Assembly: GCF_037890695.1 (NCBI RefSeq)
Contig: NZ_CP149571.1
Location: 131,501 to 195,500, forward strand
Source: Aeromonas jandaei
Lineage (GTDB): Bacteria; Pseudomonadota; Gammaproteobacteria; Enterobacterales; Aeromonadaceae
Direction of reading: 5' to 3'
Length of the DNA stretch: 64,000 bases
This document shows, piece by piece, positions 34,096 through 41,823 of this stretch. The notes beneath the pieces are model-generated. The model was not told the DNA's origin, did not search any database, and saw only the letters and a list, made by a program, of their open reading frames with translations. Position numbers and translations under genes: made by a program. Position 1 is the first letter of the stretch; the number at the start of each line of letters is the position of its first letter.

Positions 34096-35736
34096 ATGCA
34101 GGAATGGGATCCGGAACACTTCACCAACTTTGCCCAGTTATGCGAAGTCAGCCTCGCTACCATTCGTGACAAGACAGATGCCGACTACCTCTATCTCTGG
34201 CTGAAATCCCCCGAACCGAAACTCTATCGCTTCCAGCTGGAGCAGGGGCTGACGACGCTCGATCTCACCCATCTGGATGCGTTGCCCCTGCCCCACACCT
34301 TGATCGACAAGGCGATTCATCAGGGCCAGCTGATGATCGAGCCGGTTCACCAGCCTCCGGACGAGCGGGATGAATCGGAGCCCCAGCCTCCTCGTCTGCG
34401 CGCCTGCTTCCCCCTCAAACGTCACTTGAAGCTGGAAGGGGTCATCTACCTCGAAACCCACCGCCGGATCGATCGCCTCTCCCGCCATCAGCGTCAGGGG
34501 ATCCAGCTGCTGATCCACTACCTGACCGCCGAACTGAGCAACCATCTGCTCGCAGATCAGGTTGATCAGGAGCGGGACCAGCGACTGCATACCCAGACAG
34601 ATCTGGTGCAGAGTCAGGCGCTGCAGGGCTCCTTCCTCACCATGCTGCAGGCACTGCACATGGTCAGCGTCACCCTTTCCCGCAGCCGCAGCGAGAACCA
34701 GTTACTGCGTGATGCCGTGCTGCTGGCACGCAAGGAGCTGCAATTTGACCGGGTTGCCATCTTTCTCATTGAGCCCGACGGCAAGACCATGCGCGGCACC
34801 TGGGGCACCAGTGAAGAGGGAGAGCTGGTCGACGAACACGACTTTGTCAGCCCTATCCCGGATCACCCCACGGTGCAGGAGGCGCTCAAGCGCAAGGATT
34901 ACGTGCTGGTGCTGGAAGATACCCCTCTCTACTACGAGAAACAGCAGGTGGGACAGGGCTGGAACGCCATGGTATCGCTCTGGGATGGCGCCATCCCCAT
35001 CGGCTGGATTGCCGCCGACAACCTGCTGTGGCACCGTCCGCTCAAAGCCTATCAGAGCGAGATCTTCAAACAGTACGCCGCCATCCTGTCACAACTGCTG
35101 ATCCGCCAGCGCACCCAGGAGCAGCTGGAGCGGCTCAATCGCGAGCTGGAGGAGCGGGTCGCCGAGCGCACCATGCAACTGGCCGAGACCAACCGTGCGC
35201 TGGAAGAGGCCAACCGGCGCCTCTCCCTGCTTTCCCTAGAAGATCCCCTCACCGGCATCGCCAACCGGCGCCAGTGGGATATCACCATGCAACGGGAGTG
35301 GGAGTGGGCAAGACGCACCCAGAGCCTGCTGGCCGTACTGATGATCGATGTGGACGAATTCAAGGGTTACAACGATCACTTTGGTCACGCCAAGGGGGAT
35401 GAGTGCCTCCAGCAGGTGGCCCGGGTGCTACAGGAAGCGGAGCGCCGCCGCACCAATCTGGTGGCTCGCTATGGCGGGGAGGAGTTCGTCATCCTGCTCT
35501 GCGCGCCACAACCTGGTGAAGCGGAGCAGCTGGCGGAGCGGATTCACGAGGGGCTCGCCCGCCTGCACCTGCCACATCCCGCATCCCGAGTTGCTGATTT
35601 CATTACGGTTAGCATAGGCTTTAGCTATCTGGTTCCCTCCCAGGACGAGGCATGGCAGAGCCTGACCGAACAGGCCGACCAGGCGCTCTACCACGCCAAA
35701 TCAGAAGGGAGGGCCCGCACACTGGCTTATCGGTGA
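34096..35736 (+). CDS. GAF-GGDEF diguanylate cyclase
   Basis: The protein is 546 residues long. An N-terminal GAF-like region (1-150) is followed by a second GAF domain (about 190-345), a coiled coil (RLNRELEERVAERTMQLAETNRALEEANRRL) and a GGDEF domain (about 375-540). The active site GGEEF is at residues 460-464 after DPLTGIANRR and DVDEFKGYNDHFGHAKGD, so cyclase activity is expected. The inhibitory site reads RRTN where RxxD is usual, so product feedback is probably lost. It produces c-di-GMP in response to an unknown signal. The EAL/HDOD gene starts 4 bases after its stop. Confidence 0.94.
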   Translation: MQEWDPEHFTNFAQLCEVSLATIRDKTDADYLYLWLKSPEPKLYRFQLEQGLTTLDLTHLDALPLPHTLIDKAIHQGQLMIEPVHQPPDERDESEPQPPRLRACFPLKRHLKLEGVIYLETHRRIDRLSRHQRQGIQLLIHYLTAELSNHLLADQVDQERDQRLHTQTDLVQSQALQGSFLTMLQALHMVSVTLSRSRSENQLLRDAVLLARKELQFDRVAIFLIEPDGKTMRGTWGTSEEGELVDEHDFVSPIPDHPTVQEALKRKDYVLVLEDTPLYYEKQQVGQGWNAMVSLWDGAIPIGWIAADNLLWHRPLKAYQSEIFKQYAAILSQLLIRQRTQEQLERLNRELEERVAERTMQLAETNRALEEANRRLSLLSLEDPLTGIANRRQWDITMQREWEWARRTQSLLAVLMIDVDEFKGYNDHFGHAKGDECLQQVARVLQEAERRRTNLVARYGGEEFVILLCAPQPGEAEQLAERIHEGLARLHLPHPASRVADFITVSIGFSYLVPSQDEAWQSLTEQADQALYHAKSEGRARTLAYR

Positions 35737-35740
35737 TCCC

Positions 35741-36844
35741 ATGCTGTTGCGTCGCTATCCCATCTTCAACCGTCGCCTGGCTCTGGTGGCCTACGGCATC
35801 GACTATCAGTTCAGCTCACCGGCCGAATGGCCCGCACTGGCCCAACATAGCCACCTGCTGGCGCAGGGGCGCCAATATCTGCTCCCCTTCAACCACGAAC
35901 AGCTCGATGAGCAACGCCCCCTGCTGTTTGCTCAGGAGACCATCCCGCTGGTCGAGGCATCCAGCGAACGGCTACCCACCTCCTTTCCGGTGCTGGAACA
36001 GTGGCGCGACAGCCGGCGCAGACTCGCCGTGCATGGCGCCCAGCGCGATGCCCGCTGGCTCGGTGCCAGCCGCCTGCTGGTATTCTGGACGGGCGAAGAG
36101 GGGATCTGTCAGCCCACCGATCACAAGCGGATGGCGCTCAACGTCGAGGCGTGGCAGGACTTTCTCCCCTTGCGGGAGGCGGGGGTCGATTTCTTCGCCG
36201 GCGGCTTTCTCGCCCGTCCCGAGCTGGTCAACCAGCGCGCCCAGCAGCCCGACATGGCGCTGGTGCAGCAGATCCTCCAGCTCATCTGCCACGAAGAGTT
36301 CTCGTTTGCCCAGGTCGCCCGCCTGCTGGAGCAGGATGCCTGGCTGCCGGGCCTGCTGCTCACCTATGTCAACGCCCCCGGTTTCGATCACGCGACCCCC
36401 ATCACCTCGGTGCCCCGCGCCCTCTCCTATCTGGGGGAGCAGGAGATCCGCAAATTCGTGCTGATCAACGGGCTGGCCCGGGCCAGCCAGCATATGCCCG
36501 AAGCCTGTACCCGGATGGCCATCGCTCGCGGCCGCTTCTGCGAGCTCATCGCCCTCACTGCGCTCGGTAAAGCCGACGCCAGCTGGGCCTTTCTGGTCGG
36601 GCTGGTGCAGGATGCCTCCCTGCTGTCGGAGGAGATGAAGCGCCACCTGCCCACGAACGTCAAACGGGCCATCGAGCTGCGCGAAGGGCCGCTGTTTCAT
36701 CTGTTCCAGCTGGTCAACACCTACGAGCAGGGCAACTGGGCTCTGCTGGCACAGCTGGCCCCGCACTATCAGCTCAATCCGGCCAAGCTCACCCCCATCT
36801 ATTTTCAGGCACAAATGTGGGGGCAAGCGTTTCTCACCAGCTAG
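35741..36844 (+). CDS. HDOD protein with degenerate EAL-like N-terminus
   Basis: The protein is 367 residues long. The N-terminus RRYPIFNRRLALVAYGIDYQF matches the start of YuxH-type EAL-HDOD proteins. No E-A-L or catalytic metal residues remain, so phosphodiesterase activity is unlikely. Residues 165-365 form an HDOD domain (LVQQILQLICHEEFSFAQVARLLEQD, then ITSVPRALSYLGEQEIRKFVLINGLA). HDOD proteins act as non-enzymatic signalling scaffolds. It sits 4 bases after the cyclase, so the two are almost surely co-transcribed and may interact. Confidence 0.9.
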   Translation: MLLRRYPIFNRRLALVAYGIDYQFSSPAEWPALAQHSHLLAQGRQYLLPFNHEQLDEQRPLLFAQETIPLVEASSERLPTSFPVLEQWRDSRRRLAVHGAQRDARWLGASRLLVFWTGEEGICQPTDHKRMALNVEAWQDFLPLREAGVDFFAGGFLARPELVNQRAQQPDMALVQQILQLICHEEFSFAQVARLLEQDAWLPGLLLTYVNAPGFDHATPITSVPRALSYLGEQEIRKFVLINGLARASQHMPEACTRMAIARGRFCELIALTALGKADASWAFLVGLVQDASLLSEEMKRHLPTNVKRAIELREGPLFHLFQLVNTYEQGNWALLAQLAPHYQLNPAKLTPIYFQAQMWGQAFLTS

Positions 36845-36910
36845 GTGATGGCGAGGCGGGGAGCCACTGGCTAGAATGGGCTCCCTTTTTTCAGAGACAG
36901 ACCCCGCACC

Positions 36911-37501
36911 ATGACCCTTTCCGGATTCCAAGGCCTGGTCTTTGACCTTGATGGCACTTTGGTTGACTCCATGCCGCTGCACCTCGCCGCCTGGGAGCAC
37001 ACCGCCCGCGAGTTTGGCTTTCGCTTCGATGCCGACTGGTTCTATGAACTGGGTGGCATGCCGAGCCGCAAGATCGCGCTGCTGGTCGCCGAAGAGCAGC
37101 AGATCCCCCTCGATCCGCTCGAGGTGACCCGCTGCAAGACCGCCCACTATGCAGCCAACCTGCACAAGGCAACAGTGTTTCCGGCCATGCAGACACTGCT
37201 CGATCGCTATCACGGCACCATCCCGATGGGAATTGGCACCGGCTCACCCCGGGTCAATGCCGAAGCGGTGCTGCGCAATACCGGGCTGGATCGCTACTTT
37301 CAGGTGGTGGTGACAGCCGACGACGTGGAGCTGCACAAGCCCAATCCAGACACCTTCCTGCTGGTCGCCAGCAAGCTGGGGGTCGCACCGTCAGGCTGTC
37401 TGGTGTTTGAAGATACCGGGATCGGCGTACAAGCGGGCGAGGCTGCCGGGATGCAGACCTGCATGGTCAAAGAGGGTAAACCGGTAGGGATCGACTTCTG
37501 A
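36911..37501 (+). CDS. yqaB: HAD phosphatase YqaB (fructose-1-phosphatase type)
   Basis: The protein is 196 residues long. Motif I VFDLDGTLVDSMPLH is at about 12-26, motif II is IGTGS near residue 109, the Lys of motif III is in HKPNPDTF, and motif IV FEDTGIGVQAG is near 171-181. The C1-type cap is typical of beta-phosphoglucomutase relatives, and the overall sequence follows E. coli YqaB, which dephosphorylates fructose-1-phosphate and 6-phosphogluconate. It stands alone and converges with the Hfq-like gene. Confidence 0.92.
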   Translation: MTLSGFQGLVFDLDGTLVDSMPLHLAAWEHTAREFGFRFDADWFYELGGMPSRKIALLVAEEQQIPLDPLEVTRCKTAHYAANLHKATVFPAMQTLLDRYHGTIPMGIGTGSPRVNAEAVLRNTGLDRYFQVVVTADDVELHKPNPDTFLLVASKLGVAPSGCLVFEDTGIGVQAGEAAGMQTCMVKEGKPVGIDF

Positions 37502-37511
37502 TGAGGTGAAA

Positions 37512-37615
37512 GTTATCGCCCTGGCAGGGCGATAACGGGAGTCCGCGCTCATACGGGACAGGATGGAGAATGAGCGGAACTCCCGTCAGCCGTTGACGCA
37601 GCAGGCGGTCAACGG
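37512..37615. other. Three consecutive stem-loops between yqaB and the Hfq-like gene
   Basis: Hairpin 1 is GTTATCGCCCT/AGGGCGATAAC (37512-37536). Hairpin 2 pairs CGGGAGTCCGCGCTCAT with ATGAGCGGAACTCCCG (37536-37585). Hairpin 3 is CCGTTGAC/GTCAACGG (37590-37615). None has a T-tail. They fill almost the whole gap and would be in the 3' untranslated RNA of both convergent genes. Confidence 0.55.
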
Positions 37616-37633
37616 ACAGGCAGTGACGTACGA

Positions 37634-37993
37634 TTACTCGTTGTTGCCGCCGCCCTGATTGTCGTCATAGCGACCCGGCGCACCGTGGGGACGCGGCGCC
37701 ATGGAGACACGCGGCTTGCGAGCACGCTGGATGTTTACCTGCGGACGGCCGGTGTGCATGGCGATGGTGGAGATCTTGGCCTTGTAGACCAGCTGCTGGT
37801 TGCCGTGTGCATCGGTCAGCAGCACGCTGTACTGGTCAAACCCGCTGATGGTGCCCTCCAGCTTGATGCCGCTCACCAGGAAAATGGCGACCTGACTGCG
37901 GTTTTTACGCAACCAGTTGAGGGCAGAATCTTGCCCGTTCCCGAGGGAGAAGGCTTGCTCAATCGTGGAGTAGCTTGGGGATTCAGTTGTCAT
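37634..37993 (-). CDS. Hfq-like Sm-fold protein, divergent from canonical Hfq
   Basis: The protein is 119 residues long. Residues 20-84 align with the Hfq core: Q21-D22 for Gln8-Asp9, a rim patch R29-K30-N31-R32 for R16-R17-E18-R19, Sm1 AIFLVSGIKLEGTISGFDQY for [20 protein letters not shown], and Sm2 QLVYKAKISTI for QMVYKHAISTV. So the proximal-face Lys56 is kept (K71) while His57 is Ala72, Phe42 is Tyr55 and Tyr25 is Phe38. There is an extra 13-residue N-terminus and a 35-residue basic, Pro/Gly-rich tail ending GGGNNE. Canonical hfq normally sits beside miaA and hflX, absent here, so this is probably a second, specialised Hfq. Confidence 0.88.
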   Translation of the reverse strand: MTTESPSYSTIEQAFSLGNGQDSALNWLRKNRSQVAIFLVSGIKLEGTISGFDQYSVLLTDAHGNQQLVYKAKISTIAMHTGRPQVNIQRARKPRVSMAPRPHGAPGRYDDNQGGGNNE

Positions 37994-38171
37994 AAATTAT
38001 TGTCCCGCGGAAAAAAAGTGGCGTTTGATTGTGCTAAATGGCCACTGGCTTGTCAAAGTCATTCTCACACACCGCCCCGCAAATCGCACCGCCGCAGGAC
38101 TGGTCGCTGACCGGTACAACTGCGATAATCGCCCCTCTGGTTCTCTCGCGAGCCTAATCTGGGGTTTTATC

Positions 38172-39443
38172 TTGCATCCGGTTTCACACCAACACCATAC
38201 CACCTACGTTCATGACGACACCGCCTGCGAAGAGTGTGACCTGCTGATCCCGGCCACACCGCTGGCGGTGGGCGAAGCCAGCCACTGCCCCCGCTGCGGT
38301 CACACCCTGAGCCAGCATCTGCCACAGCAGGAGCTGCGTCCCATCTCCTACGGGTTTGCGGCGCTCATCATGTTCGTGCTCTCCAACTCCTTTACCTTCA
38401 TGTCCTTCTCGGCCAAGGGGATCGGGCAGGAGATGACCTTTCTCCAGTGCATCTCGACTCTGGTGGACGAAGGGTATCTGTTTCTCAGCGCCGTACTCAG
38501 CATCACCCTGATCGGTCTGCCGCTGGTCTATATCGGCTCCATCATGCTGGTACTGTGGCGCCTCGACAAAGACCTGCACAGCCACGCCCTGCGCTCTCTC
38601 GGCCGCCTGCTCTGCCGTATCAAGCCCTGGCTGATGGTGGATGTCTTTCTGGTGGGGGTGCTCATCTCGCTGGTCAAGCTGATGGGGATGGCCGACATCC
38701 AGATGGGCCTCTCGTTCTGGGCCTTCGTCGGCTACACCATCCTGCTCATCAAGACCATCTCGTCGCTGGATCGGATGTGGCTCTGGCAACGGCTGTTCGG
38801 CCCGACCGAGCAGCGTGAGCTCGACCCCGAAGCGGGCGCCATGGCATCGGGTCTGGTGGGCTGCCATATCTGCGGCGCCCTGAGCGAGGCGGGCAGCCAC
38901 AGCTGCCAGCGCTGCGGCGGCAAGTTGCATGCCCGCAAACCGGGCGGACTGAACCGCACCTGGGCCCTGCTCATCACCTCGGCCATTCTCTACATCCCGG
39001 CCAACGTCTACCCCATCATGGACACCGTCTTTCTCGGCGATGACAGCCCCTCCACCATCCTCGGCGGCGTGGTGCTGCTCTGGGCGATGGGCTCCTACCC
39101 CATCGCAGCCGTCATCTTCTTTGCCAGCGTGGTAGTCCCGCTGGTGAAGATCCTGGCGCTGTTCTGGCTCTGCTACATGGTGCAGAGCGGCCATGCCGAG
39201 TCGCCGCTCGGCAAGCTCAAGCTCTATCGCATGACCGAATTTGTCGGACGCTGGTCGATGATCGACGTCTTCGTGGTGGCCATCCTGGCGGGCCTGATCC
39301 GGCTCGACAACCTGATGACCATCTACCCCGGCCCTGCGGCCGTCGCATTTGCAGGCGTGGTGCTGATCACCATGGTCGCCGCCATGAGCTTCGACTCGCG
39401 CCTGATCTGGGATTTACAACAAGGAGAACGCGAACGTGAGTGA
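38172..39443 (+). CDS. pqiA: Intermembrane transport protein PqiA
   Basis: The protein is about 423 residues long (E. coli 417). Two zinc ribbons, CEECDLLI...CPRCG near the start and CHICGALSEAGSHSCQRCGG mid-protein, each precede a four-helix LetA-type membrane domain. PqiA is the inner-membrane partner of PqiB in lipid trafficking across the envelope and is induced by paraquat in E. coli. The start is uncertain: TTG at 38172 after GGGGT gives the expected length, while frames extending further upstream would add about 49 non-conserved residues. It overlaps pqiB by 8 bases. Confidence 0.92.
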   Translation: MHPVSHQHHTTYVHDDTACEECDLLIPATPLAVGEASHCPRCGHTLSQHLPQQELRPISYGFAALIMFVLSNSFTFMSFSAKGIGQEMTFLQCISTLVDEGYLFLSAVLSITLIGLPLVYIGSIMLVLWRLDKDLHSHALRSLGRLLCRIKPWLMVDVFLVGVLISLVKLMGMADIQMGLSFWAFVGYTILLIKTISSLDRMWLWQRLFGPTEQRELDPEAGAMASGLVGCHICGALSEAGSHSCQRCGGKLHARKPGGLNRTWALLITSAILYIPANVYPIMDTVFLGDDSPSTILGGVVLLWAMGSYPIAAVIFFASVVVPLVKILALFWLCYMVQSGHAESPLGKLKLYRMTEFVGRWSMIDVFVVAILAGLIRLDNLMTIYPGPAAVAFAGVVLITMVAAMSFDSRLIWDLQQGERERE

Positions 39444-41085
39444 GCGTAAAACAAGGTGGAAACCGGGCTCTGACTTTCTGAGCTCCGCCGCCGCAATCTG
39501 GATGGTGCCTCTGCTGGCGCTGTTCATCGGTCTCTGGATGCTGTTTCAGCACTGGTACTCCCAGGGCCCGAGCTTCACCCTGACAGTCGCCACCGCCGAA
39601 GGCATAGTGGCAGGCAAGACGGAGATCCGCTCGCGCGAGGTCACCGTCGGCCGCATCGATGCCGTCCAGCTGAGCGATGACTACAGCCACGCCGTGCTCA
39701 AGGGGCGCCTGACCAACGACGCCGCCAGCATGCTGCGCGGCGACAGCAAGTTCTGGGTGGTCAAGCCCAGGGTCGGCCGTGAAGGGGTATCGGGTCTCAG
39801 CACCCTGCTCTCCGGCGCCTATATCGAGCTCTCCCCCGGCAAGAAAGGGAAGGCACGCGACGAGTACGCAATGCTCGACAAGCCGCCGCTCTCCTCCATC
39901 AATGCCAAGGGGCTGCGCCTCTCCCTCTCCAGCCGTGAAGCCAAGGCGCTTGGCGAGGGCTCGCCCATCAACTACCAGGGCTTCACCATAGGTCAGGTAG
40001 AAGAGGCGAAGTTCCTGCCCGAGAAGCGGGAGATGCAGTATCAGATCTTCATCAACGCTCCCTACGACATTCTGGTGAGCAGCAACTCCCGCTTCTGGCT
40101 GACCCCGGGCTTCGAGGTCTCCATGAGCAGCGAAGGGATGAAGGTGAAGATGGATTCGCTGGAGAGCCTGATCGACGGCGGCATCACCATGGGCCTGCCT
40201 GCCGGCTGGTCACCGGGTGATCCGGTCAAGCAGCACGACGAGTTCACCCTGTTCCAGGATGAGGCGAGCGTGCTGGCCGGTAGTCTGGATCAGTTCATCG
40301 ACTACGTCTTCCTGTTCGACGACAACGTGGCGGGTCTCCATCCTGGCGCGGCGGTGCAGTATCGCGGCATCCGGGTCGGCACCGTCATCTCGGCGCCCTA
40401 CATGATCGAGGAGAAGGGGGTTCGCATCTTCCAGAACCGCCAGATCCCGGTACTGGCCCGCATCGAGGTACAGCGTCTCTCCCACCGTTATGCCAAGGCG
40501 GAGAAAGATCAGTGGCGCGCCCTGTTCAGCAAACAGTTCAAGGAGGGGTTGCGGGCCAGCCTCAAGACCTCGAGTCTGCTGACCGGCGGCAAGATCATCG
40601 ATCTCAACTTCTACCCCACGGCGCCCCGCTTTGATCAGGTCAAGCTGGCCGGCTATCAGGTCTTCCCGACCGTGCAGGGCGGGCTGGATCAGATCGAGCG
40701 CAAGGTGAACCTGATCCTCGACAAGTTTGTCGACATGGATATGGCCACCACCCTGACCAAGGTCAACAGCTCGCTCTCGACGCTGGATGGCACCCTGAAG
40801 AACATCAGTGCGGTCAGCGCCAATCTGGACAAGCTCACCGCCAAGGACTCCACCCAGCAGCTGCCGGCGTCGCTCAACGAGAGCCTCAAGCAGTTGCAGG
40901 AGACCCTTCAGGCCTATGATGCCCAGTCGCAAACCAATCAGGATCTGCGTCAGTCGGTGCAGACCCTCAACCAGCTGATGCGCGAGCTGCAGCCGCTGGT
41001 GCACTCTCTCAACGAGCAGCCGAGTTCGCTGATCTTCGATCGCGTCCGTCCCCGGTGCCCTGAACCCAAGCGAGGCACACCATGA
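39436..41085 (+). CDS. pqiB: Intermembrane transport protein PqiB (MCE domains)
   Basis: The protein is 549 residues long. One N-terminal membrane helix (AIWMVPLLALFIGLWMLFQHWY) is followed by three MCE/MlaD domains (GIVAGKTEIRSREVTVGRIDAVQ, EGSPINYQGFTIGQVEEAKF, LHPGAAVQYRGIRVGTVISAP) and a long helical C-terminus (about 430-535). PqiB forms a hollow stacked tube that reaches across the periplasm to carry lipids. The start is GTG at 39436 with AAGGAG upstream. The pqiC ATG overlaps its stop. Confidence 0.95.
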   Translation: MSERKTRWKPGSDFLSSAAAIWMVPLLALFIGLWMLFQHWYSQGPSFTLTVATAEGIVAGKTEIRSREVTVGRIDAVQLSDDYSHAVLKGRLTNDAASMLRGDSKFWVVKPRVGREGVSGLSTLLSGAYIELSPGKKGKARDEYAMLDKPPLSSINAKGLRLSLSSREAKALGEGSPINYQGFTIGQVEEAKFLPEKREMQYQIFINAPYDILVSSNSRFWLTPGFEVSMSSEGMKVKMDSLESLIDGGITMGLPAGWSPGDPVKQHDEFTLFQDEASVLAGSLDQFIDYVFLFDDNVAGLHPGAAVQYRGIRVGTVISAPYMIEEKGVRIFQNRQIPVLARIEVQRLSHRYAKAEKDQWRALFSKQFKEGLRASLKTSSLLTGGKIIDLNFYPTAPRFDQVKLAGYQVFPTVQGGLDQIERKVNLILDKFVDMDMATTLTKVNSSLSTLDGTLKNISAVSANLDKLTAKDSTQQLPASLNESLKQLQETLQAYDAQSQTNQDLRQSVQTLNQLMRELQPLVHSLNEQPSSLIFDRVRPRCPEPKRGTP

Positions 41086-41651
41086 AAAAGTTCATCCTGA
41101 CGCTGGCGCTGACCGGCCTGCTGGCCGGGTGCAGTGGCACCCAGCCCGCGCTGCACTACTACTCCCTCGCCGCCGACAGCCAGCAACCGGCAGCGGCGCC
41201 GGTTACCCCGCAGCACCAGCTGGTGCTGCGCCCCATCGCGCTGGCGGGCCAGCTCGACCGGATCAGTCTGGTCTATCAGCTGGAGGGGCAGGAGCTCCAC
41301 TTCACCGAGTACCACCGCTGGGCCGGTTCGCTCGACGATCAGCTCAACCAGCTCACCCTCAACGGCCTCTCCACCCGCCTGCCGGGCTGGGTCGTTCGTC
41401 AGGATGGCGGCCGCAAGGGCCCGGTGCTGACCATTCTGGTCGAGCGCTTTCAGGGTCGTCACGATGGCCGCGCCGTGCTGAGCGGGCGCTGGCGCCTGCT
41501 GGCGGAAGATGGCTCGGTACTGCGCGAAGCCCCCTTCAATCAGGTGCGGGTACTGCCGGCCGATGGCTACAACGCGCTGGTCAGCGAGCTGGGTCTGGGC
41601 TGGCAACAGCTGCTCGACCAGATTGCCGACGAGGTACGCAAGCAGGGCTGA
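41082..41651 (+). CDS. pqiC: Outer-membrane lipoprotein PqiC (YmbA)
   Basis: The protein is 189 residues long. The lipobox LLAGC is at residues 14-18, giving lipidated Cys18. The mature domain starts with a YYSLAADSQ stretch, typical of DUF330/ABC-type-transport auxiliary lipoproteins, and ends with LGLGWQQLLDQIADEVRKQ. PqiC binds the distal end of PqiB at the outer membrane. Ser at +2 predicts outer-membrane sorting. It is the last gene of pqiABC, followed by a strong terminator. Confidence 0.94.
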   Translation: MKKFILTLALTGLLAGCSGTQPALHYYSLAADSQQPAAAPVTPQHQLVLRPIALAGQLDRISLVYQLEGQELHFTEYHRWAGSLDDQLNQLTLNGLSTRLPGWVVRQDGGRKGPVLTILVERFQGRHDGRAVLSGRWRLLAEDGSVLREAPFNQVRVLPADGYNALVSELGLGWQQLLDQIADEVRKQG

Positions 41652-41676
41652 ACACCGCAAGCTGCGAGCATCAGAT

Positions 41677-41709
41677 AAAAAAAACGACGCCAGTTGGCGT
41701 CGTTTTTTT
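41677..41709 (+). terminator. Terminator after pqiC
   Basis: AAAACGACGCC and GGCGTCGTTTT pair around AGTT with A- and T-runs on both sides. Confidence 0.92.
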
Positions 41710-41731
41710 ATGGGCGCAAGTCAGAGGCGAC

Positions 41732-41797
41732 TTATGCCTTGGCGGGCAGGCTCAGGCGAGCAACAGCTTCGACGTGCATGGCGTGGAGGAGGAACAT
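41732..41797 (-). repeat. Second copy of the rlmD 3' end
   Basis: On the minus strand this stretch again encodes MHVEAVARLSLPAKA followed by TAA, the exact last 15 residues of the gene ending at 41824. It lies 92 bases downstream. Differences are silent: GTT for GTC, CCC GCC AAG GCA for CCA GCG AAA GCG. The residues before it (FLLHA) differ from the gene (FPHS). It is a coding remnant without a gene of its own. Confidence 0.85.
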
Positions 41798-41823
41798 GTC
41801 AATCGCTCCGCGCCAATGTCCGA

